Assembly: GCA_963834715.1 (NCBI GenBank)
Contig: CAWIDE010000022.1
Location: forward strand, 248,001-312,000
DNA length: 64,000 nt
Direction: 5' to 3'
From: CAVSUZ01 sp963834715
GTDB taxonomy: Bacteria; Pseudomonadota; Alphaproteobacteria; Acetobacterales; Acetobacteraceae
The notes beneath the pieces are model-generated. The model made no database searches. It had not been told where the DNA came from and saw only the letters and a program-made list of their open reading frames with translations. Below, piece after piece: positions 55,000-64,000 of the stretch. Each line of letters opens with the position of its first letter. Within the stretch, counting starts at the first letter, position 1. Both the position numbers and the translations under genes were made by a program.

Positions 55000-57779
55000 G
55001 CCGCCTGCTGACACACCAGCCCCGAGTCAACCGCGTCGGCGCAGCGCGCGCATAGCGAGCGGTGCCCGGGCTGCTGTCCGACCTCGGGCAACACCCTCCA
55101 GCAGCGGACGCATTTCTGCCCGGCGGCCGGTTCCACGTGCACCACCGGGTTGTCCTCCGGCGACACCAGCGTTACGTTCGACACGATCAACACCTCGGCC
55201 CATTCCTCGGCGGTGAGCAGGTGGGAATTCAGCGTGGTTTGGACCTGGAGGGAGGAGCCCCACTTTTCGTCGTTGCGTCCGGTCTCGATGGCGGTAGTTA
55301 CCAGCCGTCGGATTTCGCGGATCTGGTCCCACTTCGCCGCCAGGGCGTCGTCGCGCCAGGAGGCCGGCAGTTTCGGGAACAGATGGAGATGCACGCTGTC
55401 AGCGTCACCAAACCGTGCTGTCCATGCCTCCTCCGCGGTGAAGCAAAGGGGCGGCGCGAGCCACAGGGTCAGGCAACGGTCCAGGTGGTCCAGCACCGTG
55501 CGGGCGGCGCGCCGACGGAGGCTGTCCGGCCGGTCGCAGTAGATCGCGTCCTTGCGGATGTCGAAGTAGAACGCTGAGAGATCGACGGCGCAGAAATTGT
55601 GCAGCTCCGGGTAAACGCCAGTCCAGTCGTAACTCTCGACAGCGGTGCGGATCCGTGCGTCGAACTCGCTCAGCCGATGCAGTACCCATCGCTCCAGCTC
55701 CGGCATTTCGGCCTCAGATGCGCGTTCCTCTTCGGTGAAGCCATCGAGCGACCCGAGGACCCAACGTAGCGTGTTACGAAGGCGCCGGTACAGTTCCGCA
55801 GTTTGTTTCAGGATTTCCTTACCGATGCGCAGGTCGTCGGTAGTATCCGACATCATGACCCAAAGGCGCAGGATATCGGCGCCGTACTCGTTCATTACCT
55901 CCTGAGGTGCGACCGTGTTGCCCAGGGATTTCGACATCTTCCGTCCCTGTTCGTCATTGACGAAACCATGCGTCAGCACCGCCTTGAACGGTGCCTGGTC
56001 GCGTGTCCCGACAGCTTCAAGAAGCGATGATTGAAACCAACCGCGGTGCTGGTCCGATCCTTCGAGATAGAGATCCGCCGGCCATGGCAGACGACGGTCC
56101 TCCAGCACGAACGCATGGGTGGATCCCGATTCGAACCACACGTCCACAATATCCTTCACCTGCTCATAATCCGCGGGATGGTATCCCTGCCCGAGGAAAC
56201 GCTCTGGCGGCGAGGTATACCAGGCGTCGGCTCCCTCCGCGGCGAAGGCCTCCACGATACGTTCCACCACAGCGGGATCGCGTAGCGGCTCGCCGGTGCG
56301 TTTGTTGACGAACACCGCGATCGGCACGCCCCAGGCGCGTTGGCGGCTGATGCACCAGTCGGGACGTGCGGCGACCATGCTGCCGATGCGGTTGCGTCCA
56401 CTCTCCGGCACGAAGTAGGTGGCGTCGATCTCCGCCAGCGCCTTGGCGCGGATCTGCTCCGGCCCGTCCATGCGGATGAACCACTGCGGGGTGGCGCGGA
56501 AGATCAGTGGCGCCTTGCTGCGCCAGGAATGCGGGTAGGAATGCACAAGAGTGCTTCGTGCGAGCAGGGCGTGGGCATCGGCTAGGGCGGCGCAGACGGG
56601 ATCGGAGGCTTTGTAGACGTGGACGCCGGCGAACAGGGGGATCCAGGGGTTGAACCGGCCATCGTCGGCCACGGTCTCCGGCACTTCCAGGCCGTGGGCG
56701 CGGCCCAGGTCGAAGTCCTCCTCGCCGTGGCCGGGAGCGACATGCACGAACCCGGTGCCTGCCTCGGTGGTCACGAAGTCGCCGAACAGAACGGGCACGT
56801 CGTAGTCGTAGCCATGGCCGCGGAGGGGGTGGGCGCAGACGGTTCCGGCCAGTTCCGAGCCCTTCAGGAGCTGAAGGACATGGTGGGTGGCGATCTTCGT
56901 GTCTGCGACGAATTGCGGCAGGAGCGCCAAGGAGACCAGCAGCTTGTCGCCTCGCCGGACCAGCGATCCCTCGGCGACGGTGTCAACCCGCACCAGGGCG
57001 TAGTCGAATTCCGGCCCTGCGGCGATCGCGCGGTTACCAGGGATTGTCCAGGGGGTGGTGGTCCAGATGACTACGGCGGCGTCTTTGAGGTCGGGCAGGG
57101 GCGCCCGAATGATTGGGAAGCGGACCCAGATCTGGGTCGATTTGTGGTCATGGTATTCGATCTCGGCCTCGGCCAGGGCCGTTTTCTCGACCGGGGACCA
57201 CATGACCGGGCGTAGCCCACGGTAGAGGGCGCCGTTCAGCAGGAACTTGCCGATCTCATTAGCGATGGCCGCTTCCGAGGGGAAGTCCATGGTCGCGTAG
57301 CGGTCTTCCCATGCGCCTTCGACACCGAGCCGGCGGAACTCGGTGCGTTGAACCCCCATCCAGTGCTGGGCGTATTCGCGGCACTCGGCGCGGAATTGGA
57401 TGATCGGGACAGCATCCTTGTCCTTGCCGGCCTTGCGGTATTGTTCCTCGATCCGCCACTCGATGGGCAGGCCGTGACAGTCCCATCCCGGAACGTAGTC
57501 GGCGTTATAGCCGGCCATCTGGCGGGTGCGGTTGATGAAGTCCTTGAGGATTTTGTTGAGCGCCGTGCCGATGTGGATGTTGCCGTTGGCATAGGGCGGG
57601 CCGTCATGCAGGACGAACTTTGGCCGTCCAGCCGACGCTGAGCGCAACTGCCCCCACAGATCCATGGCATCCCAGCGCGCCAGGATGCTTGGTTCCTTCT
57701 TCGGCAGGTCGCCGCGCATGGGAAAACTGGTGCGCGGCAGAAATACGGTGTCGCGATAGTCTCGCTCGGTGGTGCTCAT
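54996..57779 (-). CDS. ileS: Isoleucyl-tRNA synthetase
   Basis: 927 residues from ATG 57779. Class I motifs: PYANGNIHIGTALNKILKDF (HIGH) and KMSKSLGN (KMSKS). Editing domain with VIWTTTPWTIPGNRAIAAGP; C-terminal zinc site CVRCWRV with CARC. The same frame is open to 57935 but the added residues do not look coding. Middle of the maoC-ribF-ileS-lspA-bamF cluster. Confidence 0.98.
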   Translation of the reverse strand: MSTTERDYRDTVFLPRTSFPMRGDLPKKEPSILARWDAMDLWGQLRSASAGRPKFVLHDGPPYANGNIHIGTALNKILKDFINRTRQMAGYNADYVPGWDCHGLPIEWRIEEQYRKAGKDKDAVPIIQFRAECREYAQHWMGVQRTEFRRLGVEGAWEDRYATMDFPSEAAIANEIGKFLLNGALYRGLRPVMWSPVEKTALAEAEIEYHDHKSTQIWVRFPIIRAPLPDLKDAAVVIWTTTPWTIPGNRAIAAGPEFDYALVRVDTVAEGSLVRRGDKLLVSLALLPQFVADTKIATHHVLQLLKGSELAGTVCAHPLRGHGYDYDVPVLFGDFVTTEAGTGFVHVAPGHGEEDFDLGRAHGLEVPETVADDGRFNPWIPLFAGVHVYKASDPVCAALADAHALLARSTLVHSYPHSWRSKAPLIFRATPQWFIRMDGPEQIRAKALAEIDATYFVPESGRNRIGSMVAARPDWCISRQRAWGVPIAVFVNKRTGEPLRDPAVVERIVEAFAAEGADAWYTSPPERFLGQGYHPADYEQVKDIVDVWFESGSTHAFVLEDRRLPWPADLYLEGSDQHRGWFQSSLLEAVGTRDQAPFKAVLTHGFVNDEQGRKMSKSLGNTVAPQEVMNEYGADILRLWVMMSDTTDDLRIGKEILKQTAELYRRLRNTLRWVLGSLDGFTEEERASEAEMPELERWVLHRLSEFDARIRTAVESYDWTGVYPELHNFCAVDLSAFYFDIRKDAIYCDRPDSLRRRAARTVLDHLDRCLTLWLAPPLCFTAEEAWTARFGDADSVHLHLFPKLPASWRDDALAAKWDQIREIRRLVTTAIETGRNDEKWGSSLQVQTTLNSHLLTAEEWAEVLIVSNVTLVSPEDNPVVHVEPAAGQKCVRCWRVLPEVGQQPGHRSLCARCADAVDSGLVCQQAA

Positions 57780-57906
57780 CTTTATGGAAGGTCCGTGCGG
57801 CCTCAGGCCGCTACATGGATGCTGCCGTGCGTGGGTGGTCCCGGCGGTCAGTGATCCGCCGGGTGGATAATTCGCGCTGGCCTGTAACCCATTTGCATGG
57901 TTGAGA

Positions 57907-58848
57907 CTATGGGGATGCGGATGGGGTGCGGTCAAGGATTTGCCGCGCCTGGGCCACGTCCTGGGCGATCTGAGCCTTCAGCGCGGGGAGGCCGGGGAAT
58001 TTGCGCTCTGCCCGGATGTAGGCGTGGAGCGCCACCGGCAGCTCCGCCCCGTAGAGATCGCCATCGAAATCGAGGAGGTGGACCTCGAGCAGGCTTTCCG
58101 GCCCGGTAGAGACGGTCGGCCGGCGCCCGATATTCGCCGCGCCCGCTTTGTTGGACCCGTCGGGCAGCCGGACGGTGACGGCATAGACCCCGCGGGCCGG
58201 CTCCAGGTGGCGCCCGAGAGGAATGTTCGCGGTGGGGAACCCGATGGTTCGGCCACGCTCATCGCCATGGACGACGGTGCCACGGATCGCCCAGGGCCGG
58301 CCCAGTTCTGCCGCCGCCCGCTCCGGATAGCCGTCCCGTAGGTCGCGCCTGATCCGCGAGGAGGAGAGCGGTCCCTCGGCGTCCGCTACTGGGGGCACCA
58401 GGGTGACGCCGATGCCGAGCGACTCGGCCCGCTGGCCCAGGAACGCGGTGTTGCCGGCCTTGCGGTGGCCGAACGCGAAGTCCAGTCCGCAGGCGAGGTG
58501 CCGCGCGGCAATCCCGTTGTGCAGTACGCCGGTTACGAACGACTCCGGCGGCATGAGGCTGAAGTCCTCGGTAAACGGGAGTTCGTATAGGATCGCGACG
58601 CCGTGCGCCGCCAGCAGTTCCGCCCGTTCTGCCGAGAGGGTGAGCCGGAACGGCGGGTCGTCCGGGCGGAACAGCTCGCGCGGGTGTGGCTCGAAGGTCA
58701 GGACAGCAAGCGGGAGATCCGGCCGAGCGCCATGCGCTGCCCGTAGGACTGCCAGGTGCCCGAGATGCAGGCCGTCGAAGTTGCCAAGGGCGATGGTTGC
58801 CCCCCTCAGGTGGTCGGGCAGGTTCCTCCAGTCCCGGATCAGGCGCAA
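57907..58848 (-). CDS. ribF: Bifunctional riboflavin kinase/FAD synthetase
   Basis: Makes FMN and then FAD. 313 residues. FAD synthetase half: ATIALGNFDGLHLGHLAVLR, and SSSRIRRDLRDG; kinase half: RGRTIGFPTANIPLGRHLEP, GVYAVTVRL, LLEVHLLDFDGDLYG. One base separates it from the maoC stop. Confidence 0.97.
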   Translation of the reverse strand: MRLIRDWRNLPDHLRGATIALGNFDGLHLGHLAVLRAAHGARPDLPLAVLTFEPHPRELFRPDDPPFRLTLSAERAELLAAHGVAILYELPFTEDFSLMPPESFVTGVLHNGIAARHLACGLDFAFGHRKAGNTAFLGQRAESLGIGVTLVPPVADAEGPLSSSRIRRDLRDGYPERAAAELGRPWAIRGTVVHGDERGRTIGFPTANIPLGRHLEPARGVYAVTVRLPDGSNKAGAANIGRRPTVSTGPESLLEVHLLDFDGDLYGAELPVALHAYIRAERKFPGLPALKAQIAQDVAQARQILDRTPSASP

Positions 58849-58849
58849 T

Positions 58850-59251
58850 TCAGGGGACCTGCACCTGGGCCTCGCCTTCGATCACGGTCTTGCCGGCTAT
58901 CGTGCAGACCGTTCCCAGGGTGGCGCGTCTCTTGGACGGGTCGAGTGCCGTCACTTCGACGGTTGCGGTTACCGTATCTCCGATTTTGACCGGTGCCTTG
59001 AACCGCAGCGTCTGGCCCAGGTAGATCGTGCCCGGACCTGGGAGCTTCGTTCCCAGGACCGCGCTGATCAGCCCTGCCGACAGCATGCCGTGTGCGATAC
59101 GGCCGCCGAAGACCGATTCCTTCCCGGCTTCCTCGTTCACGTGCACCGGGTTGGTGTCCAGGCTGACTACCGCATACAAGAGGATGTCGGCCTCGGTGAT
59201 GGTCTTGCCGAGGCTTGCCGTCTGGCCAACCGCGAGTTGCTCGAATGCCAT
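58850..59251 (-). CDS. MaoC-like (R)-specific enoyl-CoA hydratase
   Basis: Hot-dog fold hydratase, 133 residues from ATG 59251. The family pattern is AVVSLDTNPVHVNEEAGKES with the catalytic D...N..H, and FGGRIAHGMLSAGLISAVLG. Later PGTIYLGQTLRFKAPVKIGD. Upstream of ribF, probably in the same transcript; the acyl substrate is unknown. Confidence 0.93.
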   Translation of the reverse strand: MAFEQLAVGQTASLGKTITEADILLYAVVSLDTNPVHVNEEAGKESVFGGRIAHGMLSAGLISAVLGTKLPGPGTIYLGQTLRFKAPVKIGDTVTATVEVTALDPSKRRATLGTVCTIAGKTVIEGEAQVQVP

Positions 59252-59331
59252 GGATTTGTTCCGCTTTGACGTCCGGCGGCTTTTGCGAAAACCCGTGCGC
59301 CGGGTCAACTGCCGCGGCGTGACCTGACGGA

Positions 59332-60711
59332 ATGCTGTTCAATTCCCAAACCTTTGTCTGCTTTTTTCTGCCGGCGGTAGTCGCGGGCTATTACGCGCTG
59401 GCGCCGCGACGTTCGGCGCGGCACGCGTTTTTGGTACTGGCATCGCTGGTGTTCTACGGGTGGTGGGACTGGCGATTCGTTCCGCTGCTGGTCGGGTTGA
59501 CGCTGGCCAATTGGGGGATCGCAAAGGCGTTCGAGGCGACGCGTGTCCGGAGCCTGCCGGTGCTCGGGGTCGCGATGAACCTGGCGGTTCTGGGGCTGTT
59601 CAAGTATGCCGATTTCCTGCGTGGGACGTGGTATGGGTTGACGGACCAGAGCTGGAGCGCGTGGCATCTGATTTTGCCGCTGGGCATCAGCTTCTTTGTT
59701 TTCCAGAAGATTTCGTATTTGATCGATTTGCGGCGCGGTACCGCGCACGCGTACAGGCTGCTCGATTTTTCGCTGTTTGTGATGTTCTTTCCGCAGCTTA
59801 TTGCGGGGCCGATTGTCCGGCATAACGAGATCATCCCGCAATTCGCGGAGGATCCTCGCCGGCCGGAGATGTGGGAAAATCTTGGCCGCGGGTTTGCGCT
59901 GTTCATTATCGGGCTGGTGAAGAAGGTGGCATTTGCCGACACGCTGGCGATGGTGGCTGATCCGCTGTTTCATCAGGCCGCCGGTGGGACGCTGAATGCG
60001 GCTCAGGCCTGGGTCGGGTGCGCTGCTTATACGCTACAGATTTATTTCGATTTTTCCGGCTATTCGGACATGGCGATCGGCATTGCACGGATGCTGGGTT
60101 TGCGCCTGCCGTTCAACTTCGACGCGCCGTATAGGGCGGTGTCCGTTCGGGATTTCTGGCGGCGGTGGCACATGACGTTGTCCCGGTTTCTGCGGGATTA
60201 TCTTTATATTCCGTTGGGTGGAAACCGGCGCGGCGTGATGCGGGTGATGATTAATCTCATGGTCACGATGCTGCTGGCGGGGCTTTGGCACGGTGCGGCG
60301 TGGACTTTCGTGGTTTGGGGCGGGCTGCATGGTCTGGGTCTGGTGGTGAACCACGTCTGGCAGCGCACCGGTGTTCGGTTGCCGCGGTTATTGGCGTGGC
60401 TGCTGACATTGCTATTCGTCATGGCGGGATGGGTGCTGTTTCGCGCCGATAGCTTCGTCCTTGCGGGGCGGATGCTCGGCTCGATGCTGGGACTGCACGG
60501 GTTGGGGCATCTCGTGCTTGACCGGGAGTATGTTGTTGCGCTGGTGGCGGGAGCGGCGGTCGCTCTGATCGGGCCGACCAGTCAGGAGGCTGCATTGATA
60601 TGGTTGCGTCCGCGACCGTGGCTGGCGGTGCCGGCGGGGGCCGGTCTTGCCTTCTTGCTATTGCTGATTGGCGGCCGATTGCCGAATGTTTTCATCTATT
60701 TCCAGTTTTGA
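59332..60711 (+). CDS. MBOAT-family O-acyltransferase (AlgI type)
   Basis: 459 residues, about 10-12 membrane spans. Seen: MLFNSQTFVCFFLPAVVAGY, LGISFFVFQKISYLIDLRRG, FFPQLIAGPIVRHNEIIPQF, FSGYSDMAIGIARMLGLRLP, RDFWRRWHMTLSRFLRDYLY and the MBOAT histidine in AGLWHGAAWTFVVWG. Such proteins pass acetyl groups through the membrane to exopolysaccharide. Overlaps the next gene, which likely supplies the periplasmic part. Confidence 0.95.
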   Translation: MLFNSQTFVCFFLPAVVAGYYALAPRRSARHAFLVLASLVFYGWWDWRFVPLLVGLTLANWGIAKAFEATRVRSLPVLGVAMNLAVLGLFKYADFLRGTWYGLTDQSWSAWHLILPLGISFFVFQKISYLIDLRRGTAHAYRLLDFSLFVMFFPQLIAGPIVRHNEIIPQFAEDPRRPEMWENLGRGFALFIIGLVKKVAFADTLAMVADPLFHQAAGGTLNAAQAWVGCAAYTLQIYFDFSGYSDMAIGIARMLGLRLPFNFDAPYRAVSVRDFWRRWHMTLSRFLRDYLYIPLGGNRRGVMRVMINLMVTMLLAGLWHGAAWTFVVWGGLHGLGLVVNHVWQRTGVRLPRLLAWLLTLLFVMAGWVLFRADSFVLAGRMLGSMLGLHGLGHLVLDREYVVALVAGAAVALIGPTSQEAALIWLRPRPWLAVPAGAGLAFLLLLIGGRLPNVFIYFQF

Positions 60712-61756
60712 GCGCCAGACCTGGCGTGGGTTCTTCCTGTGCGCCGTCGGGACGGCGCTGCTGTGCGTTGCGGTTATCTATGCATTCGTGGCGCTGGTCG
60801 ATCCGTTCAACACATTGCCGCTGTCGCCGCCGGCGGAGCGATGGCCGGTGGCGACTGATGCTCGTTTCGCATTCCCGGCGCTGGCTCGATCCAAGCGATT
60901 CGATAGCGCGATCTTCGGCACGTCAACGAGCAGGCTGCTAAGACCGGAGGCGTTGGATCCGGGGTTGGATGCAAGGTTTGCGAATCTGGCGATGAACGAC
61001 GCCACCGTGTACGAACAGGCGAGGCTGATGGAGGTATTCCGGCGCGCGCATCCCGATGCGGGGATTGTTATGGTGGGCCTGGATGGGCCGTGGTGTGTAA
61101 CCGGTGATAGTTATCGGAAGCTGACTCCGCGGCCGTTTCCGGCGTGGATGTATGGGCGTGACCTGTGGGCGGGTTACGCGCACATGCTGAATATGTACGC
61201 GGTGCAGGAAGCAGGGCAGGAGTTTGGAATACTGGTCGGCATCAAGCGTCCGGTTTATGGCCGCAACGGCTATACGAGCTTCGTGCCGCCGGACAGCGAA
61301 TATGATCCTGCGCGTGTGGCCATGCATTTGAGGGAAGAGCCGCCGGACGTGCCGCCGGGTGAAAGGTCGGGGCCTCCTTCGGTATGGCGATATCCGGCGC
61401 TGGAGACGTTGCAGGAGGAGCTTGCGCGTTTTCCGGTCTCGACGCGAAAGATTTTGTTTTTTGTGCCGTATAACCATGTTCTGTTTTCTGCTGCTGGTAG
61501 CGAGGGGGCGGAGGTGTGGGACGAGTGCAAGCGCCGGGTTGCGGGGATGGCGGATGCGATGCCGGGGACGATCGCGCTGGATTTCATGCGGCCGAGTCCG
61601 ATTACGGAAGACGACAATAATTATTGGGATGCGTTGCACTATCGGGTCGGTGTGGCTGCCCGAGTGGCGAGCGATATCGCCTTGGCTGCCGGAGGGGGAA
61701 GACAGAACGCGGATTTCAGGATTTTAGGCCGAGCAGGGCACCAGCAGGATCGCTGA
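60686..61756 (+). CDS. Membrane-anchored SGNH/AlgX-like partner of the MBOAT protein, tentative
   Basis: 356 residues from ATG 60686, 26 bp inside the MBOAT gene. One N-terminal membrane helix (FFLCAVGTALLCVAVIYAFV), then an extracytoplasmic domain with FDSAIFGTSTSRLLRPEALD (a Ser-containing start like SGNH block I), GIVMVGLDGPWCV and, near the end, NYWDALHYRVGVAARV with D and H spaced as in AlgX/AlgJ. The catalytic set is suggested, not proven. Together with the MBOAT protein it would O-acetylate a surface polymer. Confidence 0.7.
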   Translation: MFSSISSFERQTWRGFFLCAVGTALLCVAVIYAFVALVDPFNTLPLSPPAERWPVATDARFAFPALARSKRFDSAIFGTSTSRLLRPEALDPGLDARFANLAMNDATVYEQARLMEVFRRAHPDAGIVMVGLDGPWCVTGDSYRKLTPRPFPAWMYGRDLWAGYAHMLNMYAVQEAGQEFGILVGIKRPVYGRNGYTSFVPPDSEYDPARVAMHLREEPPDVPPGERSGPPSVWRYPALETLQEELARFPVSTRKILFFVPYNHVLFSAAGSEGAEVWDECKRRVAGMADAMPGTIALDFMRPSPITEDDNNYWDALHYRVGVAARVASDIALAAGGGRQNADFRILGRAGHQQDR

Positions 61757-61991
61757 TCGCGCCGGCTGGAGTGAATGCGCGGATTACCCGTAGGCCGTTA
61801 ATTTCCGCATTATCAGCCATATCCTTTGAGAGGACCGCCGCGCAGCCCGCCTCCCGCGCGGTTGCCAGAAAAAGAGCGTCGAAGAACTGGAAGCGGAAGG
61901 CGGTTGTTGCTTCGATCGCTGCTGATAACGCCGATTCGCTCAGGCCCGCCGCGAGCAGGAAGACGCCCAGCCAGTCCTGCACCTGCGCCAT
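61716..61991 (-). pseudogene. 3' remnant of a VapC-type PIN-domain toxin
   Basis: The frame ending at 61716 codes FRFQFFDALFLATAREAGCA, AVLSKDMADNAEINGLRVIR, i.e. the D-A.....A...G...L...DM.D pattern of the C-terminal PIN half. The N-terminal half with the first acidic residue is missing; upstream frames between 61991 and 62060 hold only scraps (QALSEAMAQVQDW). No antitoxin gene is next to it. Confidence 0.7.
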
Positions 61992-62138
61992 TGCTTCGCT
62001 CAGCGCTTGCGAACCACTACGGGAAAAAGCCTCCTGTCACGACATCGCATTGAACCGGACCCGTGACCCATCCGTTATCACGCCGCCCCGGCGGAAACAT
62101 GGGACAAAACCAGCCCTCCCTGACGAGAAGGATCCCTC

Positions 62139-63920
62139 TTGACACTCCACCAAGCCGAGGCCTTCGCGATCATCGGCATCATGTTCTTGCTATTCGTAAC
62201 GGACCGTCTACGGTATGATCTGACTGCTGCGCTTGCGCTCTCGGCCTGCCTGCTGACCGGTGTCGTTCCGGCGAACCAGGCTTTTCTCGGCTTCTCCAAT
62301 CCCATCATAATCCTGATCGCTTCCGTACTTGTGCTGAGCAGGGCTGTGTCGCTGTCGGGGGTGATTGATCGTGCGATCCGGCGATTGACCCGGCGTATCC
62401 GTTCCACGACCCTGCAGGTGTTTACGCTGACGGTGTCAGTCACCTTCCTTTCCGCTGTCATAAAGAACGTCGGTGCGCTCGGGATTTTCGTGCCAGTTGC
62501 CATTCAGGCCGCTGAGCGGAACGACCGCCCGCCGTCCCGTTACCTGATGCCGCTCTCATTCGGCTCGCTGATCGGCGGCACCATGACCCTTATAGGCACC
62601 TCGCCCAACCTGCTGATTTCCACGGTGCGCCAGGAGGCCATTGGCAAACCTTACTCGTTCTTCGATTTCGTTGCTGTCGGCTTGCCGCTGTCGGTCTGTG
62701 CGATTGCTTTTCTGTCCTTTGGCTGGCGTTTGTTGCCTGTCCGCAAGGGCGCTCCCTCGGCCGAACGGCGCTTCAAGGTAGAGGATTATATGGTCGAAGC
62801 CCGCGTCCTGCCTGACTCGATATTGGTCGAGAAGACGGTCGCCGAGTTGGAGGCCCTGGCTGAGGGCGACGTAACGGTCGCCGCCATTATTCGTGACCAC
62901 GACCAGCGCTATATTCCGAGCGCTCACTGGACGATTTTTGCGGACGATCTTCTGCTGCTGCAAGGTGATCCGGTGGCACTGCAGCCGGTGATTGAACAGG
63001 CAGGGCTGGAGTTGGTGGGGTCTGACGTTGCGGCCGGCACACCCCGCGGCGATAAGGACGATGCACTGGAAACGGTGGAGGCGGTGGTATCCGGAGAATC
63101 GCCCCTGGTCGGCAGCACGCTGGGCTGGATGCGCCTGCGTCAACGATATCAGATCAATGTCCTTGCACTGACGCGTGGCGACCGCCGCATCACCGCCCGC
63201 CTGCGCGAAAGCCGGCTCCGCATCGGCGATGTTATCGTAATGCAGGGGCGCGCCAGTCAGCTTGAGGAAGCGATGCGCGACCTCGCGTGTCTGCCTTTGG
63301 CGGAGCGTCATTTAACGCTGGGGCACGAGCGCCGGCGCTGGCCTCCGCTGGGAATTCTGCTTGGGACGATCGGGCTGGTGGTGGCGGGTATGCTGCACGC
63401 CGAAGTCGGCTTCTTTATTGCGGCGGTGCTGGTCGTGCTGTTTGGGTTGATCGGCCCGCGTCAGGCGTACGCCGCCATTGATGGCCCGTTGATTGTGATG
63501 CTGGCCTGCCTGATCCCGGTCGGCGAGGCATTGCGGACAACTGGAGCCGCCGGGTTGCTCGCCGGCGAGCTTTCTGTTCTCGGCCACCATATGCCGGCGC
63601 CGGCCATTGTCGGGGTTTTGCTAGTCCTGGCAATGGCTGTTACGCCTGTTCTGCATCATGCCGCGGCCGCTCTGGTCATCGGTCCTATCGCCGCGGCGCT
63701 GGCGCACAATCTTGGATACGCCCCGGATGCCTTCCTGATGGCCGTTGCTCTTGGCGCGTCCTGCGATTTTCTTACCCCGATCGGTCACCAGAACAATCTG
63801 CTGGTTATGGGACCGGGCGGGTATCGCTTCGGAGATTACTGGCGGTTGGGCCTGCCGTTATCGATCCTGGTGGCGTTCGCAGGCACCGCGCTTATTCTGC
63901 TTCGCTGGCCGTTACATTGA
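62139..63920 (+). CDS. SLC13/DASS-type carrier with two TrkA-C (RCK) domains
   Basis: 593 residues from TTG 62139, with AGAAGGA seven bases upstream. N-terminal spans with LIGGTMTLIGTSPNLLIS (the SNT-like motif), then two soluble RCK-C domains at about residues 205-290 and 305-395 (LAEGDVTVAAIIRDHDQRYI; YQINVLALTRGDRRITARLR), then more spans with a second motif FLTPIGHQNNLLVMGPGGYR. Such proteins move di- or tricarboxylates or sulfate with sodium or protons. Its TGA overlaps the next ATG. Confidence 0.92.
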   Translation: MTLHQAEAFAIIGIMFLLFVTDRLRYDLTAALALSACLLTGVVPANQAFLGFSNPIIILIASVLVLSRAVSLSGVIDRAIRRLTRRIRSTTLQVFTLTVSVTFLSAVIKNVGALGIFVPVAIQAAERNDRPPSRYLMPLSFGSLIGGTMTLIGTSPNLLISTVRQEAIGKPYSFFDFVAVGLPLSVCAIAFLSFGWRLLPVRKGAPSAERRFKVEDYMVEARVLPDSILVEKTVAELEALAEGDVTVAAIIRDHDQRYIPSAHWTIFADDLLLLQGDPVALQPVIEQAGLELVGSDVAAGTPRGDKDDALETVEAVVSGESPLVGSTLGWMRLRQRYQINVLALTRGDRRITARLRESRLRIGDVIVMQGRASQLEEAMRDLACLPLAERHLTLGHERRRWPPLGILLGTIGLVVAGMLHAEVGFFIAAVLVVLFGLIGPRQAYAAIDGPLIVMLACLIPVGEALRTTGAAGLLAGELSVLGHHMPAPAIVGVLLVLAMAVTPVLHHAAAALVIGPIAAALAHNLGYAPDAFLMAVALGASCDFLTPIGHQNNLLVMGPGGYRFGDYWRLGLPLSILVAFAGTALILLRWPLH

Positions 63921-64000
63921 TGGCCGCCAATCCCGCCTTGTGGCTTAAGCCCACGCCGCAAGGGCTTTGCTGCGAGCCGGCCGGTTTCTACATCGATCCC
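63920..64000 (+). CDS. Start of a ligase-associated metallo-beta-lactamase-fold exonuclease (cut by window edge)
   Basis: 27 codons: MAANPALWLKPTPQGLCCEP and AGFYIDP, an N-terminus typical of the exonuclease found beside ATP-dependent DNA ligase. ATG 63920 overlaps the carrier stop. The partner ligase would be expected beyond the edge. Confidence 0.65.
   Translation, partial: MAANPALWLKPTPQGLCCEPAGFYIDP

Noticed and set aside
57780..57935. N-terminal extension of IleS
   Set aside because: His/Pro-rich residues without homology; ATG 57779 gives the normal start.

Overview
The window is high-GC chromosomal DNA from an alphaproteobacterium, most likely of the Rhodospirillales/Acetobacteraceae type. 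Support comes from lineage-typical clusters (dprA-topA, trmB next to metK, ileS-lspA-bamF) and from the style of the proteins. That placement is inference from gene content, not from a marker phylogeny. No tRNA, rRNA or CRISPR array was seen.

Layout. 1-4.7 kb: topA (cut by the left edge), dprA, a 33-bp tandem array and a decayed flavin disulfide reductase. 4.7-10.2 kb: class IV aminotransferase, aromatic amino acid decarboxylase family enzyme, aldo/keto reductase, membrane acyltransferase. 10.2-15.3 kb: trmB-metK, a YihY-type membrane protein and a divergent three-gene stress/envelope operon. 15.3-22 kb: dapB, galU, a phosphohexomutase, DUF167, a NUDIX hydrolase and an Atm1-like ABC exporter. 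22.2-28.1 kb: two IS66-family elements, one inserted inside the other, both with intact 8-bp target duplications, together splitting a small secreted-protein gene. 28.3-34.5 kb: HdeD-like protein, MarR regulator with a free-methionine sulfoxide reductase, Kup potassium transporter, alpha/beta hydrolase, J-domain membrane protein. 34.5-37.7 kb: a second disulfide reductase and remnants of an alcohol dehydrogenase and a trans-aconitate methyltransferase. 37.7-41.1 kb: DUF1178 protein, glutaredoxin, ComF, four-domain rhodanese. 41.1-46.5 kb: HpcH/HpaI aldolase divergent from a complete sugar-type ABC importer. 46.5-52 kb: Uma2 protein, GNAT/TetR pair, glycosyltransferase, a second tandem array, SDR, an abortive-infection-like gene. 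52-64 kb: DUF2066, Ohr, the maoC-ribF-ileS-lspA-bamF cluster, an MBOAT O-acetylation pair, a PIN-toxin remnant, a large SLC13-type carrier and the first codons of a ligase-associated exonuclease.

Two things stand out. First, the nested IS66 structure can be resolved base by base: element A has duplication GTTCCGGC, element B has duplication GATACGCC, and removing both restores a 97-codon gene with a signal peptide and a strong ribosome site. Second, nine otherwise well-conserved genes (dprA, phosphohexomutase, ABC exporter, alpha/beta hydrolase, J-domain protein, disulfide reductase, glutaredoxin, rhodanese, SDR) are each broken by one single-base shift, seven of them +1, and a GNAT gene carries one in-frame TGA. 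The simplest reading is indel-prone sequencing; real decay or recoding at TGA-C cannot be excluded from sequence alone.
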